From assembly GCA_038232415.1 (NCBI GenBank), contig JBBSHY010000012.1, forward strand, positions 1 to 26,907: a DNA stretch of 26,907 bases. Direction: 5' to 3'. Made by a program: the position numbers and the translations under genes. Under the pieces are notes generated by a model. That model did no database searches. It worked only from the letters and a program-made list of their open reading frames with translations, and was not told the DNA's origin. This document shows positions 20,715 through 26,907 of this stretch, piece by piece. Each line of letters starts with the position of its first letter. Position 1 is the first letter of the stretch. This stretch comes from JBBRXZ01 sp038232415 (lineage in GTDB: Bacteria > Patescibacteriota > Saccharimonadia > Saccharimonadales > UBA4665).

Positions 20715-21234
20715 GTTTTGGATAACACACATCCAGCATACTGTTTAGATAAATGAGGTCTGGGCGCAACTCGTAAAAGGCCCAGACCCTGCCCTTTTGA
20801 TCTTTTATTTTATGTAACTGGATTTCGTCAAAATAAGGTGCTGGAAAATCTGCTCGATTGGCTGTGACTATGATGAATTTGTTAATAAAGGCGGTAGCGG
20901 CAAGAATAATATCTCCGTCGGCAATTGCCTTACGGCTGCTCTTGGTGGCCGGATCTCGTTCGTAGCAGGTCGTGAGGGCAGCGGCAGTGTCAAGAGTTGC
21001 CTTATCGACCGCATACGCTGGGAAAGAGTCAACTAGCACTTTAGCAGAGGAGATCCTGTCCATCGCCAGGCCTCTATAGATTTCGAAACGCAGGTACTCT
21101 GAAATTACAAGAGTGTAGATCTGGCTGATTTTACGCAGCACCTGGGCAGCCATATCTTTAGTGCGAGACTTAAAAGCGTAATCAATCAGGTTAGTATCAA
21201 TAATTGCCACCCCGTACTTGGTGGGGCGAGGCAT
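20704..21234 (-). CDS. PIN-domain (VapC-like) RNase
   Basis: 176-aa PIN domain. The acidic metal ligands are visible as D13 in AIIDTNLIDYA (10-20), an early Glu in SEYLRFEIYRG, and the IADGDIILAATA and VTANRADFP blocks. VapC toxins cleave RNA, often tRNA-fMet or rRNA. The gene begins 3 nt after a 36-codon frame, in the position where an antitoxin would lie. It is somewhat longer than classical VapC (about 130 aa) with a C-terminal extension (about 150-176). An alternative is a solitary PIN nuclease. Confidence 0.83.
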   Translation of the reverse strand: MPRPTKYGVAIIDTNLIDYAFKSRTKDMAAQVLRKISQIYTLVISEYLRFEIYRGLAMDRISSAKVLVDSFPAYAVDKATLDTAAALTTCYERDPATKSSRKAIADGDIILAATAFINKFIIVTANRADFPAPYFDEIQLHKIKDQKGRVWAFYELRPDLIYLNSMLDVCYPKLKL

Positions 21235-21237
21235 AAC

Positions 21238-21348
21238 TTAACTAGCGTTATTAATGATGGAAATTATACGTTTAATATCCGGTGCTTTGGGAGCAACGGT
21301 ACGAACCTTGATAGGGTTGTCGGGAATGTTGATGACGTCTTGGCTCAT
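21238..21348 (-). CDS. 36-aa protein upstream of PIN gene, possible mini-antitoxin
   Basis: A short frame, MSQDVINIPDNPIKVRTVAP then KAPDIKRIISIINNAS, ending 3 nt before the PIN-domain start. It is basic and amphipathic, too short for a usual DNA-binding antitoxin but long enough for a toxin-masking peptide. It lies 51 nt after the aspS stop and could be cotranscribed with it. An eight-codon frame with an AGGAG site overlaps its ATG (ATGA), which may couple translation. Coding is inferred mainly from the tight arrangement. Confidence 0.5.
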   Translation of the reverse strand: MSQDVINIPDNPIKVRTVAPKAPDIKRIISIINNAS

Positions 21349-21399
21349 ACTTCTATGCTCTCATAAATCATGGCTCCTGGCAAAAAATTTAAGAAATAG

Positions 21400-22722
21400 T
21401 TAAGGAGACAGACGGTTGATGTCACGGGGGAAGAGAGTGGCTTCTTTGACACTGTTAAGGTTAAGGATCTTTTCAACAGTTCGTTCCAGTCCCCAACCCC
21501 AGCCGCCATGCGGCGGCATACCAAACTTATAGACGCTTATAAGCGGTGCGTAGCCCGCACTTTCCGGATCGCCGCCCGCACTTTTAAGCTGGGCAATCAA
21601 GCGGTCATACCTGTGCTCGCGCATGCTTAAAGTCGCGATTTCTATACCCCGGAATAATAGGTCGGCCCGGTCAGCCAGATCAGGATCTTGTTCATTTTTC
21701 CGGTGATAGAATTTAAAAGTTTTACTTTTTGCCGGCCAGCCAGTTACCAGAACGGCTTCACTGCCAAGCTTCTTTTTGGCATAGTCACAGATCCAGCGCT
21801 CTTCTGCCGGTGCGAGATCGTCTTCGCCGGTATGGTCTTCGCGGGTTGCACCGCGAAACATTTCATGAATTTGTGTAATACCCAGACGAGGAATTTCTTC
21901 AGCTGTTTTAGGCAGTACAAAGTCTGGCACATTCCACATTTTTAATTCCTTAGAGTTACCCTCAGCTACCCTATTAACCACAGATATCAAGCAATTCCCG
22001 GCATAATTTAGCAGCTCTTCCATTGTAATAAATCCAATCTCGGCATCGATGGTAATATATTCAGTCATGTGTCTGGTAGTGGCACTGGGTTCGGCTCGGT
22101 AGGTTGGATTGGTTTCAAACACCCGCTCAAAAACGCCAACCATTATCTGCTTGTAAAACTGCGCGCTTTGGGCAAGTGTAGCGCTTTTACCAAAGTAATC
22201 GAGTTTAAAAACTTCCGCTCCGCCTTCAGTAGCCTCTGCCAGTAGCTTGGGGCTGTTAATCTCTGTGAAGTCATTATCTGCAAAATAACTCCGGAAGGCT
22301 TCAAGTACTTTGGCCTGGACTTTAAATATGCCAGTTTCCTGGAGGTTGCGCAGACCGATTGGACGGTTGTCCAGTAAAGTGTCAAGATTATCAGGTTTGT
22401 GGCTTAGCGGTTTGTCTATTTCTATAATTGGTTCGGCTTCCACGGGTATAAGTACAGTTAGTTTAGCGTCATGGAGTTCTGCACCGCCCGGCGCCCGGGG
22501 CTCTTCGACGACAATGCCATCGACGCTTAGAACAGTGCCGATTTGCAGGCCGCGTAACTTTTCGACTTCGCTCTTATCTTGTATGACAACCTGTACTAAG
22601 CCATGCCGGTCTCTGACATTTATAAATGTCAGACCGCCCAGAATGCGCTTTTTGTGCAACCAGCCTTCAATGTGAACAACGTTGCCGGCCTGACCTTTAA
22701 CATCACTACTTAAAATTCTCAT
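21400..22722 (-). CDS. aspS: Aspartyl-tRNA synthetase, archaeal-type, predicted non-discriminating
   Basis: 440-aa class II synthetase. The N-terminal OB-fold anticodon domain (about 1-105) and catalytic core lack the large bacterial GAD insertion, so it is the short archaeal/eukaryotic-type AspRS rather than the roughly 590-aa bacterial form. Motif 2 is YRAEPSATTRHMTEY, the GEDDLAPAEERW flipping-loop region follows, and motif 3 is GWGWGLERTVEKI. In the OB fold GWLHKKR has His23 and RAPGG has Pro78. A His and a Pro at these places mark AspRS that also charges tRNA-Asn, while Trp/Lys mark discriminating enzymes. If so, Asn-tRNA is formed through GatCAB. No Shine-Dalgarno sequence; TGA-TAGAAT ends 8 nt before ATG. 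Confidence 0.93.
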   Translation of the reverse strand: MRILSSDVKGQAGNVVHIEGWLHKKRILGGLTFINVRDRHGLVQVVIQDKSEVEKLRGLQIGTVLSVDGIVVEEPRAPGGAELHDAKLTVLIPVEAEPIIEIDKPLSHKPDNLDTLLDNRPIGLRNLQETGIFKVQAKVLEAFRSYFADNDFTEINSPKLLAEATEGGAEVFKLDYFGKSATLAQSAQFYKQIMVGVFERVFETNPTYRAEPSATTRHMTEYITIDAEIGFITMEELLNYAGNCLISVVNRVAEGNSKELKMWNVPDFVLPKTAEEIPRLGITQIHEMFRGATREDHTGEDDLAPAEERWICDYAKKKLGSEAVLVTGWPAKSKTFKFYHRKNEQDPDLADRADLLFRGIEIATLSMREHRYDRLIAQLKSAGGDPESAGYAPLISVYKFGMPPHGGWGWGLERTVEKILNLNSVKEATLFPRDINRLSP

Positions 22723-22728
22723 AAGGTG

Positions 22729-23796
22729 TTATTCTATCACTTCGCCCTCTGTTTTAACAGAGGCGTGATCATCGGGCTTAGACTTTTTCGATTTTTTAGT
22801 CCGGGGATGGCGGCCGGCCACAGCGCTAATATCATCATACTGGTCAAAATCCTCATCAAAAACATGGCCCAGCAAGTGGTACAGCATAGCCTTGACAGTT
22901 ATAATGCCCACGTACTCCTCAAAGCTATTTACCACCACGAACATAGGGTTATTGGTAACAAAAAAGGCCTGAAACGCTTCTCTCAGACTGTCGTTTTCGT
23001 GGACATAGCAGAGTGTAGGGTTCATTATATCCTGCACTTTGCCGGTGCTTTTCAGGTCCAGCTTGTTATACTCCAGCGTTCCGATGATAGCGCCTTTATC
23101 CTTGGCGGCTTTAGCACGTACCAGCACAAAGCTCTGGTGACTTTTATGCAATTCATCAATCAGTATAGGCCCTACCGTATCATCGGCCAGCACTATTTTG
23201 ACCTGTTTGCGCGGCGTCAGCACATCCCTGACTTTGTAGTCATCAAAGCTCAAGGCCCGTTTAACTATTTCCAGCTCAATAGCTGATAATCGGTTATCAG
23301 ACTGGTCTTGCTGCCGTTCGATTAGATCCAGCAAATCATTACGTTCAAACAGTCTGGTATGCGTAGATGGCGCGTAGCGCCGCTCAACAACATCAGCCCC
23401 GCGGCTCAGCAAAGGATGTAGATAGTTCAGCATCCAGGCTATAAACGGAGTTACTATCATGGTCAGTCTGGTCCCTAGCTTTGTGGAACGACTAGCTGGC
23501 AGGATCGAGAAAGTTATCCAAAGAAATGGACCAACAATCAGTAATCCTGCCCAAATGGGCAAGACTCTCGCCAGTAATACCAGACTGGCGGCACTAGTCA
23601 ATCCTATGTAAAGCCATAGCAGCCCGCGCAAGCTATTGCCGAAGGCTACCGCCCGGTATAACTGAATCGCTTGGCGGTTCTGGTTTTCGGCCTGACGTTT
23701 GAGTTCATGCACAGGAATATAGAAATAGGTTTTTCTTACCACTACACCGCCTAGCGCCAGAATAAGTAGAATAATTGCCAGAATAAAATCGGTCAT
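22729..23796 (-). CDS. CNNM/CBS-domain membrane protein (hemolysin/CorC-like)
   Basis: 355 aa. Membrane helices near 4-21, 55-78, 80-100 and 108-128 form a DUF21-like block. A linker with an EIVKRALSFDDYKVRDVLTPR segment leads into two CBS motifs (about 190-310): TPRKQVKIVLADDTVGPILIDELHKSHQ and QDIMNPTLCYVHENDSLREAFQAFF, each followed by a V-x-V-x-x-x and G-I-I/T strand pair. The C-terminal CorC_HlyC domain of longer relatives is absent; a Lys/Asp-rich tail ends the protein. Members are linked to Mg2+/Co2+ efflux. AAGGTAG serves as ribosome-binding site. Its end lies 6 nt before aspS. Confidence 0.83.
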   Translation of the reverse strand: MTDFILAIILLILALGGVVVRKTYFYIPVHELKRQAENQNRQAIQLYRAVAFGNSLRGLLWLYIGLTSAASLVLLARVLPIWAGLLIVGPFLWITFSILPASRSTKLGTRLTMIVTPFIAWMLNYLHPLLSRGADVVERRYAPSTHTRLFERNDLLDLIERQQDQSDNRLSAIELEIVKRALSFDDYKVRDVLTPRKQVKIVLADDTVGPILIDELHKSHQSFVLVRAKAAKDKGAIIGTLEYNKLDLKSTGKVQDIMNPTLCYVHENDSLREAFQAFFVTNNPMFVVVNSFEEYVGIITVKAMLYHLLGHVFDEDFDQYDDISAVAGRHPRTKKSKKSKPDDHASVKTEGEVIE

Positions 23797-23909
23797 GACT
23801 ACCTTAAGCTTATACTGATTGCGGCTGTTTTTGAAGTAGAAGCCATATACCGGGTGGTTGCCCGCTTGCTGTATACTGAAGAGATAAATAATAAGGGAGC
23901 TGACTTAGT

Positions 23910-24482
23910 ATGTCAAAGCAATTCCTTGGTGTGATAGCCATCATACTTATTGGTTTTATTGGTCTTATTACGCCGCAACTAAAAAACAACAAAAGCCAAC
24001 CTCGTCTAGGCATAAGTCACCCGGACCAAGGCGGAGACCATATACCTCAGGGTAAACAGCATAAAGCATACAACTCAGAGCTCCCAAGTTCAGGCCCTCA
24101 TTACGCTGACTCTTCTTCGCCAGCGCAGTGGGGCGTGTATACTCAAGAGCTTCCGGCTGAGGTATTTTTACACAATGAAGAGCATGGCGGCATAATCATT
24201 GCATATAGGCCGGACCTACCATCTGCCCAAAGAAAGGTTTTACAGGGAATGTTTGCACCACCTTATGCAGATCCTAGTTTTTCTCCGGTTAAGGCAATTC
24301 TGATGCCCCGCACTGAAAACAAGAAATTAATTGAACTTGCCAGCTGGAAGCGTACTTTAAGCCTCGACAAATTCGATAAGAATACAATAAAACAATTTTA
24401 CCTAACAAACGTCGGGAATAAGGATGCGCCAGAGTCCTTTGCTGGACCCAAAAACACACCAATTAACCAAGCAGTCCAGTAA
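23910..24482 (+). CDS. DUF3105 membrane-anchored protein
   Basis: 190 aa. An N-terminal membrane anchor (about 5-24) is followed by an extracytoplasmic DUF3105 domain with the family's His-rich marks: GDHIPQGKQHKAYNSELPSSGPHY (about 43-66), WGVYTQELPAEVFLHNEEHGGIIIAY (about 74-99) and a Pro-rich PDPSFSP-like stretch. The clustered His residues suggest metal or cofactor binding, but no function is established for the family. AAGGGAG lies 11 nt before ATG. Confidence 0.85.
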   Translation: MSKQFLGVIAIILIGFIGLITPQLKNNKSQPRLGISHPDQGGDHIPQGKQHKAYNSELPSSGPHYADSSSPAQWGVYTQELPAEVFLHNEEHGGIIIAYRPDLPSAQRKVLQGMFAPPYADPSFSPVKAILMPRTENKKLIELASWKRTLSLDKFDKNTIKQFYLTNVGNKDAPESFAGPKNTPINQAVQ

Positions 24483-24564
24483 AGATATCGTGCAACTTAT
24501 GCGGTTGCAGATAGCAGATAATCTTAACGTGTTGATACAAGAATGAATGCTTTTTCGCAAAGGT

Positions 24565-25176
24565 TTAGGACAGCGACACGTAGAGCCAATGCCGGTCGTT
24601 ATAGCGTTCAACACTGGTTAGCAGTCCTTGTGTCGATTGACGCTTTCGTAATGCCTCTCGGACCAACCCTGATGATACACCGGGCGCATAGCTGTCAAAC
24701 ATAGTTACCACCTGGGGTTGAGTCGGCCAGGCTTCAATGATCTTGTGTACACTGTCGCGGTCATCTTTGTGGCGCAAACCAATCACTAATTCCGAGCTAG
24801 CCAGCAGCCGGTCAGCTTTCGGCCAATCGGCCAAACTAGTCACCACATCTGAACCAAACAGAAACACCAGCTGGTTGCCGGCAAACTCCCGCTCCAATCG
24901 GGGCAATGTTCGCTCCACGCTAAAACTGGCATCAACCAGTTCCAACACCTCAAACTGCGGATGCGGCACCGCTGCGTGCATAAGCATGGCTACCCGATGA
25001 CCAAAATGCTCGACATGCTGTTTGTTTCTGGGACGGCGCTCCGGCAAAAAATACAACTTGTCCAGTTTGGCCGCGTGTAGTGCCTGTAGTGCAAAAGTAA
25101 TATGCCCGGCATGCACCGGATCAAACGTACCGGCATAGATGCCAATTTTTTTGGGTTGTATCTGGTCTTCGTCCAC
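24565..25176 (-). CDS. nadD: Nicotinate-nucleotide adenylyltransferase (NadD-like)
   Basis: 203-aa nucleotidyltransferase making the NAD precursor deamido-NAD from NaMN and ATP. The HxGH-type loop is YAGTFDPVHAGHI (15-27), followed by LYFLPERRPRNKQ (substrate-binding loop), VFLFGSDVV and the C-terminal SSGLVREALRKR, the S-x-x-x-R ATP motif. The start is GTG 25176; TATAAT (25188-25183) ends 6 nt before it, with no Shine-Dalgarno sequence, which selects this codon over later ATGs. A related cytidylyl- or phosphopantetheine-type activity is less likely given the domain pattern. Confidence 0.85.
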   Translation of the reverse strand: MDEDQIQPKKIGIYAGTFDPVHAGHITFALQALHAAKLDKLYFLPERRPRNKQHVEHFGHRVAMLMHAAVPHPQFEVLELVDASFSVERTLPRLEREFAGNQLVFLFGSDVVTSLADWPKADRLLASSELVIGLRHKDDRDSVHKIIEAWPTQPQVVTMFDSYAPGVSSGLVREALRKRQSTQGLLTSVERYNDRHWLYVSLS

Positions 25177-25182
25177 AGTGTT

Positions 25183-25188
25183 ATTATA
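25183..25188 (-). promoter_or_regulatory. -10 TATAAT of nadD (leaderless GTG start)
   Basis: Perfect TATAAT on the minus strand with 6 nt (AACACT) to the GTG start codon. Confidence 0.62.
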
Positions 25189-25233
25189 ACCAGTGTTTCT
25201 ACAAAACGGGTACCAGCTATAGTGTGATTAATA

Positions 25234-25851
25234 TTAGTGGGTTACCAGTTGTTTGGCGGGTTTCTTAATCTGCCGATATTGACCTTGCGGTTGCTTGAGC
25301 GCCAACGCATAAAGCCCAAAGAAACTAGCGGTGTAAAACAGGTCTCCCGCTACTGTCCAGCTGAAAAAGGGCAAGCCAGCTATATAGCTTGCCGCTAGCC
25401 CGGAGAGATCACGGGCATAAGCGCCGGCCGCCCAGACACCGAAGTTCGTAAGCAGATAAAACTGAATTGATGCCAGCAAAGTTATGCCGCCAATTCGCAG
25501 AGCCCCCGGTTTCTTGCGTAAAGCCAGACCCAGTAAAGCGCTGACCATGAAACTGCCCCACACCCATGCCGTAGTACCGTTAAACAATGCGCCGAGCGGT
25601 TGCAAATGGCTGAAATTAAAGATCGGGTGGCTAAAAGGGCTAATATATAGAAGTAGGTAGTCGCTTATCGCCAAGGCTATAAGAGGTGTGAGCAGAGCGT
25701 AACGTTTTGGCAAGTAGGCAGCACCAAACAAAGCAGCAGCTGTCATCGGTGCAAAGTTCGGAATGTGAGGTACCAACCGCATTACGACAGCACTGAAAAT
25801 GATTGTTATGGCCATAGTTATCTGTGTTCGCTGTTTTAAGCTAACCGGCAT
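25234..25851 (-). CDS. DUF6580-type putative transport membrane protein
   Basis: 205 aa with about five to six hydrophobic helices. RLVPHIPNFAPMTAAALFGAAYL (about 25-47) followed by an ISDYLLLY segment is the marker of this group, which resembles ECF-transporter substrate-binding (S) components. TNFGVWAAGAYARDLSGLAASYIAGLPFFSWTVAGDLFYTASFFGLY is the C-terminal half, given here as position about 133-179. AAAGGAG stands 8 nt before ATG, and the gene overlaps the end of the toroid-protein gene by 11 nt, so both are made together. The S-component idea is an inference from topology. Confidence 0.75.
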   Translation of the reverse strand: MPVSLKQRTQITMAITIIFSAVVMRLVPHIPNFAPMTAAALFGAAYLPKRYALLTPLIALAISDYLLLYISPFSHPIFNFSHLQPLGALFNGTTAWVWGSFMVSALLGLALRKKPGALRIGGITLLASIQFYLLTNFGVWAAGAYARDLSGLAASYIAGLPFFSWTVAGDLFYTASFFGLYALALKQPQGQYRQIKKPAKQLVTH

Positions 25852-26907
25852 ATGTCCGACTCCTTTTGCTTTGCCGTGATTCTAGCACGAACCATATAAA
25901 AGCGACAATGCCAAGCAAGGCTACACTGTAGACAGCGTAGCTAGTGTGCGTCTTATCGGTTTTGATGGCCGCCGGATCATTAAACTTGTTTTCAGGTTGG
26001 TCGGTAGTACTCTCAGCATCAACTCGAGTCGTATTACCAGTCGTATCGTCCGGTTGCGTTAAAGTAGCGGAAGCTGGATCACTGCCGCTTGTAGTAGCCG
26101 CCGCGGTAGGATTGTTGGTCTGGGAATTGTTTGGTGAGCTGTTGCCGCTTGTGCTGCCAGTCGGTGAGGGTGAGGACGGCTGGGTGATAACCGCCGGTTG
26201 GGGCTGGCTGACTACTGCACCAGTTGAAGCCGGCCGCAGCAGCCAGGTACTGCCAAGCAAAGCAATAACGGCGTGGGCAGTCGTAGAGGTGTCGCTATCG
26301 GTATAACCATAAGCGGCGTAGCTGAAGCCGCCGTCAGAATTCTGGTTTTGGATTAGCCAGTTGCGGGCTAGGAGCGCCTGGGCCGAAACGGAGCTACCGA
26401 TGGTATTAAGAGCCATAAGGCTCCAGGCCGTCGAGCTGCCATCAGAGGGGCTAAAACCGTCATAGTTAAAGCCGCCGTCAGTACTTTGAGTACTCAGTAA
26501 GTAAGCCAGCGCGCTAGTTTTAGCGGCCGTAAGATTCATGGCAGAGTTGCTCGGCACCAGTCCCAGATGTTCGGCCGCGTAGATAGCTACGAGAGCGGCG
26601 GCAGTATCATTATTGTCGCTGCCGCACCACGCACACGTGTCAGTCGTGTAGCTAAAGCCGCCGTCCCCTGCCTGATGAGCTAACAGATAATCTAATCCGT
26701 CTTGGGCCATTGACTGCAATTGGGTGGCATGGGCGGCATCGATAGCAATAATACCAAAGATGTCATCATTCAGTAGAGTCGGATCGCCAATTTGGCCGCC
26801 CGTGTGCTGGCTAGTCAGCCGGGTATCGTAGTTAACGCCGCCAAAATCTGTAATGCTGGCACCAGTGGCCGCAATGGCGATAATTTTGCGTTCAATGGCG
26901 GTAGCCG
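25841..26907 (-). CDS. Membrane-anchored alpha/alpha-toroid (prenyltransferase/squalene-oxidase repeat) protein, partial
   Basis: The reading frame is open to the right edge; 355 residues can be read. Repeats of the toroid type recur: GLDYLLAHQAGDGGFSYTTD, ALAYLLSTQSTDGGFNYDGF and ARNWLIQNQNSDGGFSYAAY, each with the Q-x-x-D/S-GGF signature, and ERKIIAIAATGAS upstream continues the pattern. A Ser/Thr/Pro-rich linker of about 100 residues, one membrane helix near the C-terminus and a basic tail (RQSKRSR) follow. So the toroid sits outside the cell on a stalk. Such domains also build transcobalamin-like vitamin binders; enzymatic cyclase residues are not evident in the visible part. Confidence 0.82.
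   Translation of the reverse strand, partial: ATAIERKIIAIAATGASITDFGGVNYDTRLTSQHTGGQIGDPTLLNDDIFGIIAIDAAHATQLQSMAQDGLDYLLAHQAGDGGFSYTTDTCAWCGSDNNDTAAALVAIYAAEHLGLVPSNSAMNLTAAKTSALAYLLSTQSTDGGFNYDGFSPSDGSSTAWSLMALNTIGSSVSAQALLARNWLIQNQNSDGGFSYAAYGYTDSDTSTTAHAVIALLGSTWLLRPASTGAVVSQPQPAVITQPSSPSPTGSTSGNSSPNNSQTNNPTAAATTSGSDPASATLTQPDDTTGNTTRVDAESTTDQPENKFNDPAAIKTDKTHTSYAVYSVALLGIVAFIWFVLESRQSKRSRTYAG

Noticed and set aside
22726..23286. 186-aa plus-strand frame opposite the CBS-domain gene
   Set aside because: Antisense to a frame with two clear CBS motifs; no start signals.
1..26907. Alternative genetic code (UGA as Gly or Trp) as in some CPR lineages
   Set aside because: All recognised genes are full length with standard stops and need no UGA read-through.

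Overview
The window looks like a stretch of chromosome from a Candidatus Saccharibacteria (TM7) or closely related Patescibacteria/CPR organism. This is an inference from gene content: a class F-type sortase with an LPxTG substrate, several small membrane proteins of CPR type, an archaeal-type AspRS, a MurC-like ligase, short intergenic gaps and no rRNA. Stops are standard (TAA/TAG/TGA) and no in-frame UGA recoding is needed.

Layout. (1) 1-1324, minus strand: the N-terminal half of a sortase (cut by the window edge) and, just upstream of it, a secreted DUF3494 ice-binding-like protein ending in LPNTG, an enzyme-substrate pair. (2) 1450-5075: a visibly A+T-richer accessory segment ending at an initiator tRNA gene. 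It carries two methyltransferases, a histidine phosphatase, a CTP-dependent (archaeal-type, DUF120) riboflavin kinase and a YciI-like protein. It is laced with repeats: a pair of direct repeats about 3 kb apart, recurring TGGAACCT words, and a duplicated hairpin element. (3) 5075-5805: tRNA-fMet (minus), an FtsB/DivIC-like division protein, and a second CAU-anticodon tRNA (plus). (4) 5830-9361: a secreted Asn/Ser/Gly-rich protein with three repeats of about 91 residues, then a GNAT acetyltransferase, a 49-aa protein, a SemiSWEET-like PQ-loop protein, a 37-aa hydrophobic micro-ORF with a consensus promoter, and a 250-aa protein of unknown function. (5) 9358-14764: Dus, a disordered small protein, an ABC-2 exporter pair, a structured intergenic element, a 65-aa protein and two membrane-anchored CPR-type proteins. 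(6) 14824-20714: MurC-like ligase, a three-gene operon (tail-anchored protein, TsaC, MazG-like), an LssY_C protein, a tail-anchored acidic protein, an EamA transporter, a P-loop kinase and a 46-aa CxxC protein. (7) 20704-26907: PIN-domain toxin with a possible micro-antitoxin, AspRS with the non-discriminating signature, a CNNM/CBS membrane protein, DUF3105, NadD, and a two-gene operon of a membrane-anchored alpha/alpha-toroid protein plus a DUF6580 membrane protein, possibly a nutrient or vitamin uptake unit.

The strongest cross-cutting signal is promoter placement. About a dozen genes have a good -10 hexamer ending 6-8 nt before the start codon and no Shine-Dalgarno sequence, which predicts leaderless mRNAs. 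In several cases (ribK, the gene at 10428-10832, the kinase at 19969, nadD starting at GTG) this decides the start codon. Other genes in the same window have strong AAGGAG-type sites, so both initiation modes coexist.
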